DNA from: CAYWNK01 sp047639615
Lineage (GTDB): Bacteria; Planctomycetota; UBA1135; GCA-002686595
Assembly (NCBI GenBank): GCA_047639615.1
Contig: JBLIOL010000144.1
Location: 1-13,085 of the forward strand
Reading direction: 5' to 3'
DNA length: 13,085 bases
The notes under the pieces were generated by a model, which was given only the letters and a program-made list of their open reading frames with translations, was not told the origin of the DNA and made no database searches. The translations under genes and the position numbers were made by a program. Shown piece after piece: positions 6,265 to 13,085 of this stretch; position 1 is the stretch's first letter; every line of letters begins with the position of its first letter.

Positions 6265-7596
6265 CTATTGGGAGGTGCCGAAGCCGATGGTCAGGTTGCC
6301 ACCTTCATCGGAGAAGCCGTAGTCGATGCGGAAGCTGGCTTCGCGGGAGAAGCTGATGTGCAGGCCGAGGCCGTAGCTATCGAGGTAGCGGCTGTGGCTC
6401 AGCCCTTCGAGGTCTTCGGCGACGGTGCCAAAGTCGTAGAAGAGGGCCAGGTTGATGCGCTCGATACGAATGCGATCGGTGAACGTGATACCGCGCGGGA
6501 CCACTCCCACCCGGTACTCGAGGGAACCGTAGGCGGCGGCGCGGTCGGTGAAGCGATTGGTTCCGTAGCCGCGCAGGGTGTTGCCGCCCAGGGAGGGCAG
6601 GCTGTAGTAGGGCAACTCGCCGTGGGTGTCGGCCACGAATCCAGAGAGGGTAAGCACATCCGTTGGCGGGTTCTCTTCGTTACCGCGACCGCCGAAGTGG
6701 AAGAGTGACGGCATGGCGATCACTTGTTGCGCATCCAGTGTGAGGCGGCCGCCGAAGTCACTGTCGGTTTGTAGTACGGCGGTGCGGGTGGAGAGCCCCA
6801 ATCGGGAGCCGCGGTAGGGTTGATGGACGCTGTCGCGGCTGTCGTAGGCCAGGTTGAGGCGCGTCCAGAGCTGGCTGACTTCGCGTCCCGCTGCGAACTC
6901 GGTGGGATAGCTCGTACCCGTCGTCGGCACGTCGGTTGCGCGGCCGCGACCCAGGTCGTGACGCTCAAAGAGTACGCCAGCGCCGAGCACTATGTTGTCG
7001 CCGGGGTCCGGGTAGGTCTGCCGAATGCCAAAACCAATCTGGGAGAGAGCCTCGGAGTAGCTTGACTCGCCTGACTCAGGGGTGCGGCTTCCGGTGCCGT
7101 AGAAGCGCCGCGTGAGTGTGTTGGTGTAGCCAACGATTCCGCCAAGCTGACTGCGATCCTCGCGGATGATGCCGCCGTTCTCGAGCTTCTGGTGATGCAG
7201 CCAGCGTATCCAGCCAAGGGTGTAGGCTTGTTGACCTTCGCTGGTGTAGGTCAGTGCGATGCTGGCGAACTCCTGGTAGTCCTGATTGCGAAAGTCGATG
7301 TCGGTGACGGCCACGCCGCCGCCCGTGCCCACGTCATCCGCGCGGAAGATCAGCGGGGTGAAGAAGGTCGTTATCAGGAAGCGCTCGAATATGTTGCCCG
7401 GCACGATGCGCCCGGGGGGCGTGTAGCGCCAGCGCTCTGGATGCTTGATGTCGTCGGGTAGTTCCGGGCGCTCGATGCGGCCGTCCGCGTCCATGCCCTC
7501 GAAGCCCTTGGGGCGGGCTTCGTCTTGACCGAGTAGGGGCGCGCTGAGAAGGGCGCTGGCCAATGCGCAGTTCAAGATGTGGGTGGCGAGTGACAT
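6265..7596 (-). CDS. Omp85 (BamA/TamA-like) outer-membrane beta-barrel without POTRA domains
   Basis: A 443-residue outer-membrane protein of the bacterial surface antigen/Omp85 barrel family (PF01103). Starting at the ATG at 7596 gives a clear signal peptide (MSLATHILNCALASALLSAPLLGQ). After ~60 polar residues the barrel begins near residue 75 (FLITTFFTPLIF) and shows alternating beta-strand patterns to the end. Family marks are YDSRD (251-255) followed by P..G, the L6-loop motif LRGY (341-344) in SLGGNTLRGYG, and a last strand ending LTIGFGTSQ. There is no room for POTRA domains, so it resembles stand-alone barrels rather than BamA or TamA. A GTG at 7635 would add 13 residues and overlap the upstream gene; neither start has a convincing Shine-Dalgarno. 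Its place in a lipid synthesis and export operon suggests a role in passing the product or an associated lipid or protein through the outer membrane, which is inference. Confidence 0.85.
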   Translation of the reverse strand: MSLATHILNCALASALLSAPLLGQDEARPKGFEGMDADGRIERPELPDDIKHPERWRYTPPGRIVPGNIFERFLITTFFTPLIFRADDVGTGGGVAVTDIDFRNQDYQEFASIALTYTSEGQQAYTLGWIRWLHHQKLENGGIIREDRSQLGGIVGYTNTLTRRFYGTGSRTPESGESSYSEALSQIGFGIRQTYPDPGDNIVLGAGVLFERHDLGRGRATDVPTTGTSYPTEFAAGREVSQLWTRLNLAYDSRDSVHQPYRGSRLGLSTRTAVLQTDSDFGGRLTLDAQQVIAMPSLFHFGGRGNEENPPTDVLTLSGFVADTHGELPYYSLPSLGGNTLRGYGTNRFTDRAAAYGSLEYRVGVVPRGITFTDRIRIERINLALFYDFGTVAEDLEGLSHSRYLDSYGLGLHISFSREASFRIDYGFSDEGGNLTIGFGTSQ

Positions 7597-7609
7597 GCGT
7601 CGTGGCTGA

Positions 7610-8296
7610 TTACTTTGAGGGCTGCGAATGTTCACGGCAGATCTTGGCGAGGGCGGAGAAGGGATCCGCGGCGTCTACTGGCCAGGCAGTGATCGCGCTC
7701 ACTTGCATCTCTGGAGCAGCCAGCAAGCAGGTCACAGCGCGCAGTACGGGCTCAGTGCCGGGTAGGGGTTCGTCGAGCACATCCACGGAAGCGACCAGAG
7801 CGTAGGGGGCGGCGCCGGAGCACAGCACGCGGCGAGCCTCGCGCAGGGCCTCGCCTTCCCCGCCGGGCGCGATGGAGAGACTGAGGGTCACTCCGCGCAA
7901 TCCGTGGCGCAGGGTGACGTCACCTAGGCTGGTGCTCTGCAGGGTGTAGGGGAAGATCGCGGCGTGCACAGTGCCCTCGTTCAGCAGGCGAGCGTAGCGC
8001 AAGTCCGCTTCGATGCAGCCGGTAGATGTTTCGACGATCAGCGCGCATTCGTCGCGCTCTGCGTCGGAGAGGATCTGGCTCAGGCCGCTGGCTTCGGCGG
8101 CCAACACCAGGGTGCGGGTGGCGCGATCCAAGCGGCGGAAGGTCTGGTCCTGCTTGCCGGTCAGGGCGCGGTAGGTACGGGGTCCGCCGGGCGCCTGGCT
8201 CTCTAGCTCATCCCAGGTACGGCAGGGCATGCTGGTGCTAGCGATGCCGGTCTCGTCCAACAGTCCGAGGGCGATGATCTTGGGCTCGCTGCTCAT
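7610..8296 (-). CDS. Half-length ketosynthase-like protein, chain-length-factor type, no active-site cysteine
   Basis: A 228-residue protein resembling the N-terminal half of beta-ketoacyl synthases (Ketoacyl-synt_2-like, PF13723), as found in aryl polyene and related clusters. It has the helix LDRATRTLVLAAEAS (56-70), the ALIVETSTG strand (85-93), the PYTLQSTSLGDVTLRHGLRG stretch (116-135) that corresponds to the pre-active-site region, and VTLSLSIAPGGEGEAL (136-150), where active synthases carry S-T-A-C-x-S-G. No cysteine occupies the nucleophile position, and the C-terminal half with the two catalytic histidines is absent. It is probably a non-catalytic partner of the ketosynthase encoded just upstream (ATGA overlap at 8293-8296), setting chain length or stabilising the dimer. 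Being co-encoded rather than isolated argues against a decaying gene. Confident about the superfamily, less so about the function. Confidence 0.75.
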   Translation of the reverse strand: MSSEPKIIALGLLDETGIASTSMPCRTWDELESQAPGGPRTYRALTGKQDQTFRRLDRATRTLVLAAEASGLSQILSDAERDECALIVETSTGCIEADLRYARLLNEGTVHAAIFPYTLQSTSLGDVTLRHGLRGVTLSLSIAPGGEGEALREARRVLCSGAAPYALVASVDVLDEPLPGTEPVLRAVTCLLAAPEMQVSAITAWPVDAADPFSALAKICREHSQPSK

Positions 8297-9408
8297 CGCT
8301 GATAGAGCACCGCTTGATGGATGCCGCCAAAGCCACTGGCCAGCTTCATGCCGGACTCGGCGCGCTCTAGGCTGACGGGGTCGCGGGAGAGTTGCAGGCG
8401 TTCATGCACGCCTTGTTCGCGCAGGCCCAGATTGCCGGGGACCTCGGCGCGCTCCAGGGCGGCCAGGGTGATCAAGCTCTCGAGCACGCCGCCCGCGCCT
8501 AGGGTGTGGCCGATCTGGCCCTTAGTGCCGTAGGCCACGGGCGTGGGACCGTCGAAGGCATGGCCGAGGCCGACGGCTTCGCTGGCGTCATTGGCGGTGG
8601 TGCCTGTGCCGTGCAGGTGCAGGAAGTCGAGCTGGTCAAGGCCGAGGCCGGCGTGCTCCAGCGTGCGCTTCACAGCCAGGGCGATGCCGCCGCCCTCGCG
8701 ATCGCAGCCGGAGATGTGGATCGCGTCGTTGGCGCCGGCATGCCCGCCTATGCGGAACCCGGTGGACTCGCTCGCGTGGGAGCTGAGCACCATGGCGCCG
8801 GCGCCTTCGCCCAAGGAGATGCCGCGCCGGGAGGCATCGAAGGGGCGGCAGGGTTCGGGATCCAAGATGTGCATGGAGCCGAAGCCGGCCATGATGAACT
8901 GGCTCAGAGTGTCGACGCCGAGCACCAAGACGCGCTCCACTTCGCCGCATTCGATACGCCTGGCGGCCATGGCGATGGCGCTCAGGCCGGAGGCGCAGGC
9001 GGTTGAAACGCTGGCGTGGACGCAGGCTAGTTCGAGGCCGCTAGCGATGCGCTGGGCGAGGCGCGCGGGGAAGCCCAGACCGCGGCCTGGGATCATCAGG
9101 CCGGCTATGTCGGCCTTGGTGGAGCCGAGCACCAAGCCGATGCTTGAGGGGTCGGCGATGCGTGCTTCGGAAAGGGCTTGGCGGCAGGCTTCGGAGCCTG
9201 CGGCGAAGGGCAGGTCGGTCTCTGCGGTGCCCGCAAAACACTCGGCTGGGAATTCGGCGGCCACCCTTGTCGGTGCATGAAAGGCGTCGGTGCGTACGCG
9301 CGCGCGAATGCCCCGTTCACCGGAATAGATGCCGCCGGTGAGGGCTTCGAGGCCCAAGCCGTAGCAGCTAACCGCCCCGCGTCCGGATACATAGACAGGC
9401 CGTCTCAA
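8293..9408 (-). CDS. Beta-ketoacyl-ACP synthase (FabF-like), catalytically complete
   Basis: A 371-residue condensing enzyme of the thiolase superfamily, somewhat shorter than E. coli FabF. It joins an acyl chain on its cysteine with malonyl-ACP, lengthening the chain by two carbons. The Cys-His-His triad is intact: Cys138 in VSTACASG, His266 in HLHGTGTTANDASE, and His301 in KGQIGHTLGAGG, with Lys296 before it. The motifs RPFDASRRGISLGEGAGAM (188-206) and the C-terminal SGFGG are also typical. The start is TTG (9408-9406), overlapping the stop of the DUF3261 gene (TTGA). Downstream it overlaps the cysteine-less homologue by ATGA, so the pair is presumably made in equal amounts. The context of lipoprotein, exporter and LolA-like genes indicates a specialised chain (aryl polyene-like or unusual fatty acid) rather than housekeeping FabF; the product is unknown. 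Confidence 0.92.
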   Translation of the reverse strand: MRRPVYVSGRGAVSCYGLGLEALTGGIYSGERGIRARVRTDAFHAPTRVAAEFPAECFAGTAETDLPFAAGSEACRQALSEARIADPSSIGLVLGSTKADIAGLMIPGRGLGFPARLAQRIASGLELACVHASVSTACASGLSAIAMAARRIECGEVERVLVLGVDTLSQFIMAGFGSMHILDPEPCRPFDASRRGISLGEGAGAMVLSSHASESTGFRIGGHAGANDAIHISGCDREGGGIALAVKRTLEHAGLGLDQLDFLHLHGTGTTANDASEAVGLGHAFDGPTPVAYGTKGQIGHTLGAGGVLESLITLAALERAEVPGNLGLREQGVHERLQLSRDPVSLERAESGMKLASGFGGIHQAVLYQR

Positions 9409-10082
9409 GGAGCTTCGCCTTCGATCAGGGTCTCTGCCTGGGTTTCAATCTCGAGCCGGTAGCCGAACCAGCCATTGTCGAAGTGCGTTATGGCCGGGAT
9501 GGCCCAATCCTCCGGGCCCCATTGATAGCGGATGTTCAGGCCGCCCTTGGGCTGGCCGTCGAGGCGCACGAAGGTACGGCGGGTGAGCTTGCCATCGGTC
9601 CAGACCTCGGTGATCGCCTCGCCATCCACTTGGCCGGCAAGCTGTCCCGAAGCTAGCCAGGGGTAGAAGGCGCGCTGTACGTCGAGCAGCACATTGCGCG
9701 GCGGGAAGGGCAGCTCGTCGGGCATGTTGTTGGTCAGCGCGACCTCGCCGTCTTCGAGCACGATCGAGAAGCCCACAGCGCCCGTGGGCGACATGCCGAG
9801 GATGGTGAGCGTGTCCCCAAAACGTTGCACCACGGCGTCGAAGCCATGGGACTCACCCTCGCCCCAATACGCGGTCACGCGCTGGCGCCAGACCACGTCC
9901 AACTCGAGCGCGTTCGCTGCGCGTAACACCCCAGGATACTCGGCGCCCATCTGCGCACGTCTGCGCGGCGCCGCGCATTGGGCGAGCAGCAAGACGCAGA
10001 AAATGACGCTGGGAATGACGCTCAGTCGGCTTCGTGTTTGGGACCGAGTAGGGCGTTCCAGGTGGGAGCGAGAAGGAAACAC
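9405..10082 (-). CDS. DUF3261 family lipoprotein
   Basis: A 225-residue putative lipoprotein. A basic stretch (2-20) and a hydrophobic core (VIPSVIFCVLLLAQC) end in a lipobox, L-A-Q-Cys36, so the mature protein should be lipid-anchored in the periplasm. Residues ~70-195 show the pattern of DUF3261 (PF11659): LTILGMSPTGAVGFSIVLEDG, then NMPDELPFPPRNVLLDVQRA, then the late IRYQW and FDNGWFGYRLEIET strands. This family is known mainly from aryl polyene-type clusters, next to the LolA-like and MMPL genes as here, and is thought to help place the product in the outer membrane; its exact activity is unknown. The GTG at 10082 is the only usable start before the hydrophobic core, so the gene overlaps the MMPL gene by 61 bases. 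The family call is based on pattern and context. Confidence 0.75.
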   Translation of the reverse strand: MFPSRSHLERPTRSQTRSRLSVIPSVIFCVLLLAQCAAPRRRAQMGAEYPGVLRAANALELDVVWRQRVTAYWGEGESHGFDAVVQRFGDTLTILGMSPTGAVGFSIVLEDGEVALTNNMPDELPFPPRNVLLDVQRAFYPWLASGQLAGQVDGEAITEVWTDGKLTRRTFVRLDGQPKGGLNIRYQWGPEDWAIPAITHFDNGWFGYRLEIETQAETLIEGEAP

Positions 10083-12451
10083 AATAGGACGCCGATTCCG
10101 GCGGTAATTCCGATGCTGAAGAGCGGGGGCTGGCTTGAGAAGGCTAGCAGACCAAAGCCCAGCAGCGTGGAAGTACCTGCCACGAACACGGCCAAGTGGG
10201 TGGCTTCCAGGGCGGCGGCGTCGGCGCTGGATTCGGTCAGGAAGACGCCGTAGTCGACGCCCATGCTGACCACCATGAGTAGGGCCACCAGAGAGAGTAC
10301 GTTGAGCTGCAGACCGAGCAGGCTCAGGATAGCTACGGTGCCGGCTGCGGCCAGGAAGGCCGGGGCGCAGGCGGTGAGCGTAGGGCGTAGAGCTCCGCGT
10401 CTTGGGGCACCGCGTCTTGGGGCACCGTGTTTTAGGACACCGTGTTTTGGGACACCGTGGCGCAGGGCCACCAGGCCGACGATGGCCACGAGGCCCAGGA
10501 GGGTGAGGCGTAGCATGCGCTGGCGGTAGGCACCGTAGGCGCCGCTTAGGGTGCCCTCGATGTCGATCAGGCTGGCGCCTTCGATGGCCTCTAGACGGCT
10601 GCGGAGGGCGGGCTCGTCGCTTATCTGATGCAGGAAGCTGACGATGCCCACTCGCTCACCGAGGGTGACGCGGAAGGGCCGCACCATGGGCGCGAGGGGG
10701 GAAGCTTGCAGATCCGCCAGGCGCAGGGGGGTGGGGGCCGGCTCTTGTAGGGCGGCATGGAAGGGCTCGAAGCTGTCGGGGACGAAGCCCTCTCCTTCGA
10801 GGGCGGTGCTGAGCCGCGGCCAGAGGTCCGCGTCGGCGCGCAGGCGCGCGTCCACCGCACGCTGGGTGGCGGCGCTGGGGAGCATGGGGTTGAGGCTGCG
10901 GGAGCCTTCGATTTCGCCGGCGGCTTGGGCGCTGTCGAGTGCGGCGGCCACGGCTTCGTTGACCTGTAGGGCGGCTTCCTCGTCGACGCCGACGGCGACT
11001 ACCAAGCGGCCTTGCTCGTAGCGCACCACGCGCTCGCGCACGGCCTCGTCCTCGGCCACGAGCTCGGGATCGAGGCGGTTAAGGTCGGAGAGCCCGTCGT
11101 TCCAGCTGAGCTTAGGGAGCCCGAAGCCGATCAAGAAGATGACCGCAGCGGTAGGTAGCCAGAGCATGGCGCGACTGCCTCCCGTAAGCAGGCGCGTGAG
11201 TCCGGCAACTGCGCGGCGTGTGCTGGCCGGGGGCTTGCTGCGCAAGGCGAGTGCGGGCAGGAAGGCTTGAGTCGCGAGCAGCGAGCAGGCGATGCCGACC
11301 GTGGAGAACACGGCTAGCTCGCGCAGGCCGGGGACTTTCGAGAGCAGGATCGCCACGAAGCCCATGATCGTGGTGGCGGCGCCGAGGGAGAGGCCTTTCC
11401 AAATGCTTGCCAGGGTCTTGCGCGGGCCGCCGGGGTGCGGCGCTAGGGCTTGGTGGCAATGGAAGTGAATGGCGTAGTCGATGGACACGCCGGTCATGGC
11501 GGCGCCGAAGGCCAGGGTTAGGCCGTGCACGGAGCCGAAGAGCAGCAGGCAGGCGGCTAGGCCTGCCACGAAGCCCGAGGCCACGATGGGTAGCACGAGC
11601 ACGACTAGACGCAGGGAGTGGAACAGGCTCAGGAGCAGGAGCAGCAGTCCGAGCAGCGAGCCGATGGAAACGCGCTGGATGTCGGCCTTGATCGCTCGCT
11701 CGGCGCGCACCGCGAAACGGTTGGCGCCGCTGATCGAGAGGAAGATCGGGAGCGCGGACTCGGCCTCGACCTGGGCGAAGGCGGCGGCGACGCCCTCGAG
11801 CAGGGGCTTCTGCACGCGCGAGTCGGTGGAGGGGGCGTGGGTGCCGAGGAAGAGCACCGCTGCTCGGCCGTCGTCGGTGATGAAGCGGCCGTCGAGCACG
11901 CTCAGGCTGCTGCCGCTGCCACCCTGCAGGCGGTCGAAGAGGCCGGGCAGGATCAGGGTCGGGTCTTCGGGGGCGACACGGCTGATCAGGCCGGAGATGG
12001 GCAGGGCTAGGCGGCTCTTGAGGTAGGCGGCCGACTCGCGCAAGGCTGCGGGAGTGGTGAGCGCGTCGACGGAATCAGCGTCGGGGGCGAAGAATCCTAG
12101 GCGGCGCGGTTGGTAGAGCTTCCAGAGGGCTTCCTCTACGCCTTGCGGTGGGCCCGCTTCGAGGTGAGCCATGGCTTCGGCCACTCGCGGCTCGGCGCGC
12201 AGGGCCGCTTCGAAGGCACGGCCCGCTTCTACCGCGGACTGACTATCGGGCCCGTCGACGAGCAGCACCATGGTGCGACTCAGTTCGCCGGCGGCCAATT
12301 CCTTGGCGATGCTAACTTCCGGGTCGGACTCGCCGCCGGGCAGGAAGTGCGTGATGTCCGTGGTGAGCTCTAGGCGCAAAGCCACGAAGATCGTGAGTGC
12401 GACAAGCACGAGCACGCCGGCTCCCAGGGCCCGACCTTCGCCGCGGATCAA
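10022..12451 (-). CDS. MMPL/RND-family lipid exporter
   Basis: An 809-residue inner-membrane transporter with the duplicated MMPL/RND layout. TM1 is at ~9-27, a periplasmic domain at ~30-260, five helices at ~261-405 including GVSIDYAIHF (321-330) at the start of TM4, TM7 at ~428-445, a second periplasmic domain to ~640, then five more helices with the matching MGVDYGVFLTE near 730. Aspartates in these two GxxxDY motifs are the usual proton-relay candidates. Such proteins flip or export lipids and polyketides using the proton gradient. The TTG start (12451-12449) overlaps the LolA-like stop (TTGA) and is supported by GGAGGA nine bases upstream. A 15-bp tandem repeat (10396-10455) adds a basic stretch between TM8 and TM9 (residues ~666-686), predicted to face the cytoplasm. 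With LolA-like and DUF3261 neighbours it most likely exports the ketosynthase product. Confidence 0.9.
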   Translation of the reverse strand: MIRGEGRALGAGVLVLVALTIFVALRLELTTDITHFLPGGESDPEVSIAKELAAGELSRTMVLLVDGPDSQSAVEAGRAFEAALRAEPRVAEAMAHLEAGPPQGVEEALWKLYQPRRLGFFAPDADSVDALTTPAALRESAAYLKSRLALPISGLISRVAPEDPTLILPGLFDRLQGGSGSSLSVLDGRFITDDGRAAVLFLGTHAPSTDSRVQKPLLEGVAAAFAQVEAESALPIFLSISGANRFAVRAERAIKADIQRVSIGSLLGLLLLLLSLFHSLRLVVLVLPIVASGFVAGLAACLLLFGSVHGLTLAFGAAMTGVSIDYAIHFHCHQALAPHPGGPRKTLASIWKGLSLGAATTIMGFVAILLSKVPGLRELAVFSTVGIACSLLATQAFLPALALRSKPPASTRRAVAGLTRLLTGGSRAMLWLPTAAVIFLIGFGLPKLSWNDGLSDLNRLDPELVAEDEAVRERVVRYEQGRLVVAVGVDEEAALQVNEAVAAALDSAQAAGEIEGSRSLNPMLPSAATQRAVDARLRADADLWPRLSTALEGEGFVPDSFEPFHAALQEPAPTPLRLADLQASPLAPMVRPFRVTLGERVGIVSFLHQISDEPALRSRLEAIEGASLIDIEGTLSGAYGAYRQRMLRLTLLGLVAIVGLVALRHGVPKHGVLKHGAPRRGAPRRGALRPTLTACAPAFLAAAGTVAILSLLGLQLNVLSLVALLMVVSMGVDYGVFLTESSADAAALEATHLAVFVAGTSTLLGFGLLAFSSQPPLFSIGITAGIGVLLCFLLAPTWNALLGPKHEAD
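10396..10455 (-). repeat. Four copies of a 15-bp in-frame tandem repeat inside the MMPL gene
   Basis: Units lie at 10396-10410, 10411-10425, 10426-10440 and 10441-10455. The first two are identical and the last two differ from each other at one base; the two pairs differ at a few positions. Each unit adds five residues in frame, reading HGVPK, HGVLK, HGAPR and RGAPR. A degenerate further copy follows at 10456-10470. The array lengthens a cytoplasmic loop between two membrane helices with positive charge and may vary in copy number between strains. Confidence 0.9.
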
Positions 12452-13085
12452 CGCTTCTTCTCCTCCGTAGATGCCGAGGCCTCGATGCCGAAGAGCTCGA
12501 GCTTCTCCGGGCCCGTAAAGGCGCGCGTCGGATCAGCGTCCGCGATGCTCGTCACGGTGCGATCGCCGTTGGGCTCGCGGATCTCGATGCGCAGCACCGC
12601 CGCGCCGCTGCCGTCCAGGCGCAGGTAGCGCACCATCTCGGTAAGGGGTTTGGCCAGGGGCCTCAGGGTCAGGCTCCACTTGGTCTTGTGCTCCGCGTCG
12701 TGCGCGTAGGTGATGGCGTAGGACTTCTCCAGGTGCTTGCGATCGCCCGCGAAGACGCGCACCAGGGAAGTTACGAAGGCACGCAGCTCCGGGTTCTGAC
12801 GCAGGTCGAGCACCTCATCGCCGTTGGGGTCGCGCATGCGCAACTCGGTGGGCGTGATCGAGAGCTTGGACTTGGTGGGGGTGTCCACCACGCGCGTCAG
12901 GTAGTTCGGCGGTAGGAAGTAGAGCCGGCCTGTGCTCTTCAGGGGCAAGGCCAAGAGAGCCAGGTACTTCTTCTCCACGAAGTTTGCCTGCAGACCCTGC
13001 ATGCGCGAGAAGCGCAGGAAGAGCTCGTCGATGTCGGCGGCGCGCTCTTGTTCGAGGGCGGGCAGCGGCGCGGGTTCCTGGGCGA
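12448..13085 (-). CDS. LolA-like periplasmic lipoprotein/lipid carrier (N-terminus outside window)
   Basis: The frame is open to the right edge, so the start codon and signal peptide lie beyond base 13085; an ATG at 13002 is internal to the conserved domain. The visible 211 residues read IDELFLRFSRMQGLQANF, then EKKYLALLALPLKSTGRLYF and LPPNYLTRVV, the start of a LolA-like half barrel, and continue with TKSKLSITPTELRM, LTLRPLAKPLTEMVRYLRLD and a terminal DADPTRAF strand. LolA-family proteins carry lipoproteins across the periplasm in a hydrophobic half barrel; the divergent versions in aryl polyene clusters, which this resembles, probably carry or help place the lipid product. Its stop overlaps the MMPL start (TTGA) and its 3' end supplies that gene's Shine-Dalgarno. 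Residues 1-8 visible (AQEPAPLP) look like the junction just after a signal peptide. Confidence 0.85.
   Translation of the reverse strand, partial: AQEPAPLPALEQERAADIDELFLRFSRMQGLQANFVEKKYLALLALPLKSTGRLYFLPPNYLTRVVDTPTKSKLSITPTELRMRDPNGDEVLDLRQNPELRAFVTSLVRVFAGDRKHLEKSYAITYAHDAEHKTKWSLTLRPLAKPLTEMVRYLRLDGSGAAVLRIEIREPNGDRTVTSIADADPTRAFTGPEKLELFGIEASASTEEKKR
12461..12466 (-). promoter_or_regulatory. Shine-Dalgarno that fixes the TTG start of the MMPL gene
   Basis: On the minus strand GGAGGA lies nine bases before the TTG at 12451-12449, inside the end of the LolA-like gene. It is the clearest ribosome binding site in the operon; the other starts rely on overlap with the preceding stop codon. 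Confidence 0.6.

Noticed and set aside
8543..9280. 245-codon plus-strand open frame opposite the ketosynthase gene
   Set aside because: It is the reverse-strand shadow of an enzyme with all catalytic motifs in place; the translation has no recognisable fold.
1..13085. CRISPR arrays, tRNA or rRNA genes
   Set aside because: No regularly spaced repeats with unique spacers were seen, and no cloverleaf-like or rRNA-like stretch stood out; nearly all sequence is accounted for by protein-coding frames.

Overview
The window looks like chromosomal DNA of a high-GC, Gram-negative (diderm) bacterium, most likely a member of the Planctomycetota or a close relative. The phylum is an inference. It rests on a large secreted protein joining a Pirellula/Verrucomicrobium-type dehydrogenase-like domain to a C-terminal CxxCH cytochrome, on a fragment of the planctomycete-type cytochrome (PSCyt1/DUF1553) family beside it, and on frequent starts without a Shine-Dalgarno sequence. 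An outer membrane is implied by a LolA-like protein, a lipoprotein and an Omp85 barrel.

Layout. (1) Bases 1-884, plus strand: the 3' end of branched-chain aminotransferase ilvE, overlapping by ATGA a pterin-4a-carbinolamine dehydratase gene. (2) Bases 876-2049: a small mobile element. A Y1 (HUH) REP-associated-type transposase with an extra C-terminal helix-turn-helix lies between 33-bp inverted repeats (32/33 identical), the left one covering the last codons and stop of the dehydratase gene. (3) Bases 2050-2292, minus strand: a Tat-signal protein gene broken by a frameshift and cut off at the element's right repeat. (4) Bases 2410-4974, plus strand: a sigma70-like promoter placed almost on the start codon, then the 841-aa PVC-type dehydrogenase/cytochrome c. 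(5) Bases 4981-5170: a small double palindrome and the first ~58 codons of a PSCyt1/DUF1553-type gene, degenerate and cut off exactly where the opposing operon ends.

(6) Bases 5171-13085, minus strand: seven tightly packed genes, almost certainly one operon whose promoter and first codons lie beyond the right edge. In transcription order they are a LolA-like carrier (partial), an MMPL/RND exporter, a DUF3261 lipoprotein, a catalytically complete ketosynthase, a half-length ketosynthase-like protein without the active-site cysteine, an Omp85-type beta-barrel without POTRA domains, and a WbsX/GH99-like sugar enzyme. Junctions are 4-base overlaps (TTGA or ATGA), one longer overlap, or gaps of 2-13 bases.

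How they may work together. LolA-like + MMPL + DUF3261 + ketosynthase + chain-length-factor-like protein is the combination known from aryl polyene-type clusters, which build a polyene or fatty-acyl chain and deliver it to the outer membrane. The ketosynthase pair would extend the chain, the MMPL protein would move the lipid across the inner membrane, and the LolA-like and DUF3261 proteins would carry or receive it in the periplasm. The added Omp85 barrel and WbsX-type enzyme are the unusual part and suggest outer-membrane passage and sugar attachment; this is inference. Reductase, dehydratase, ACP and acyltransferase genes are not in view and would be expected beyond base 13085.
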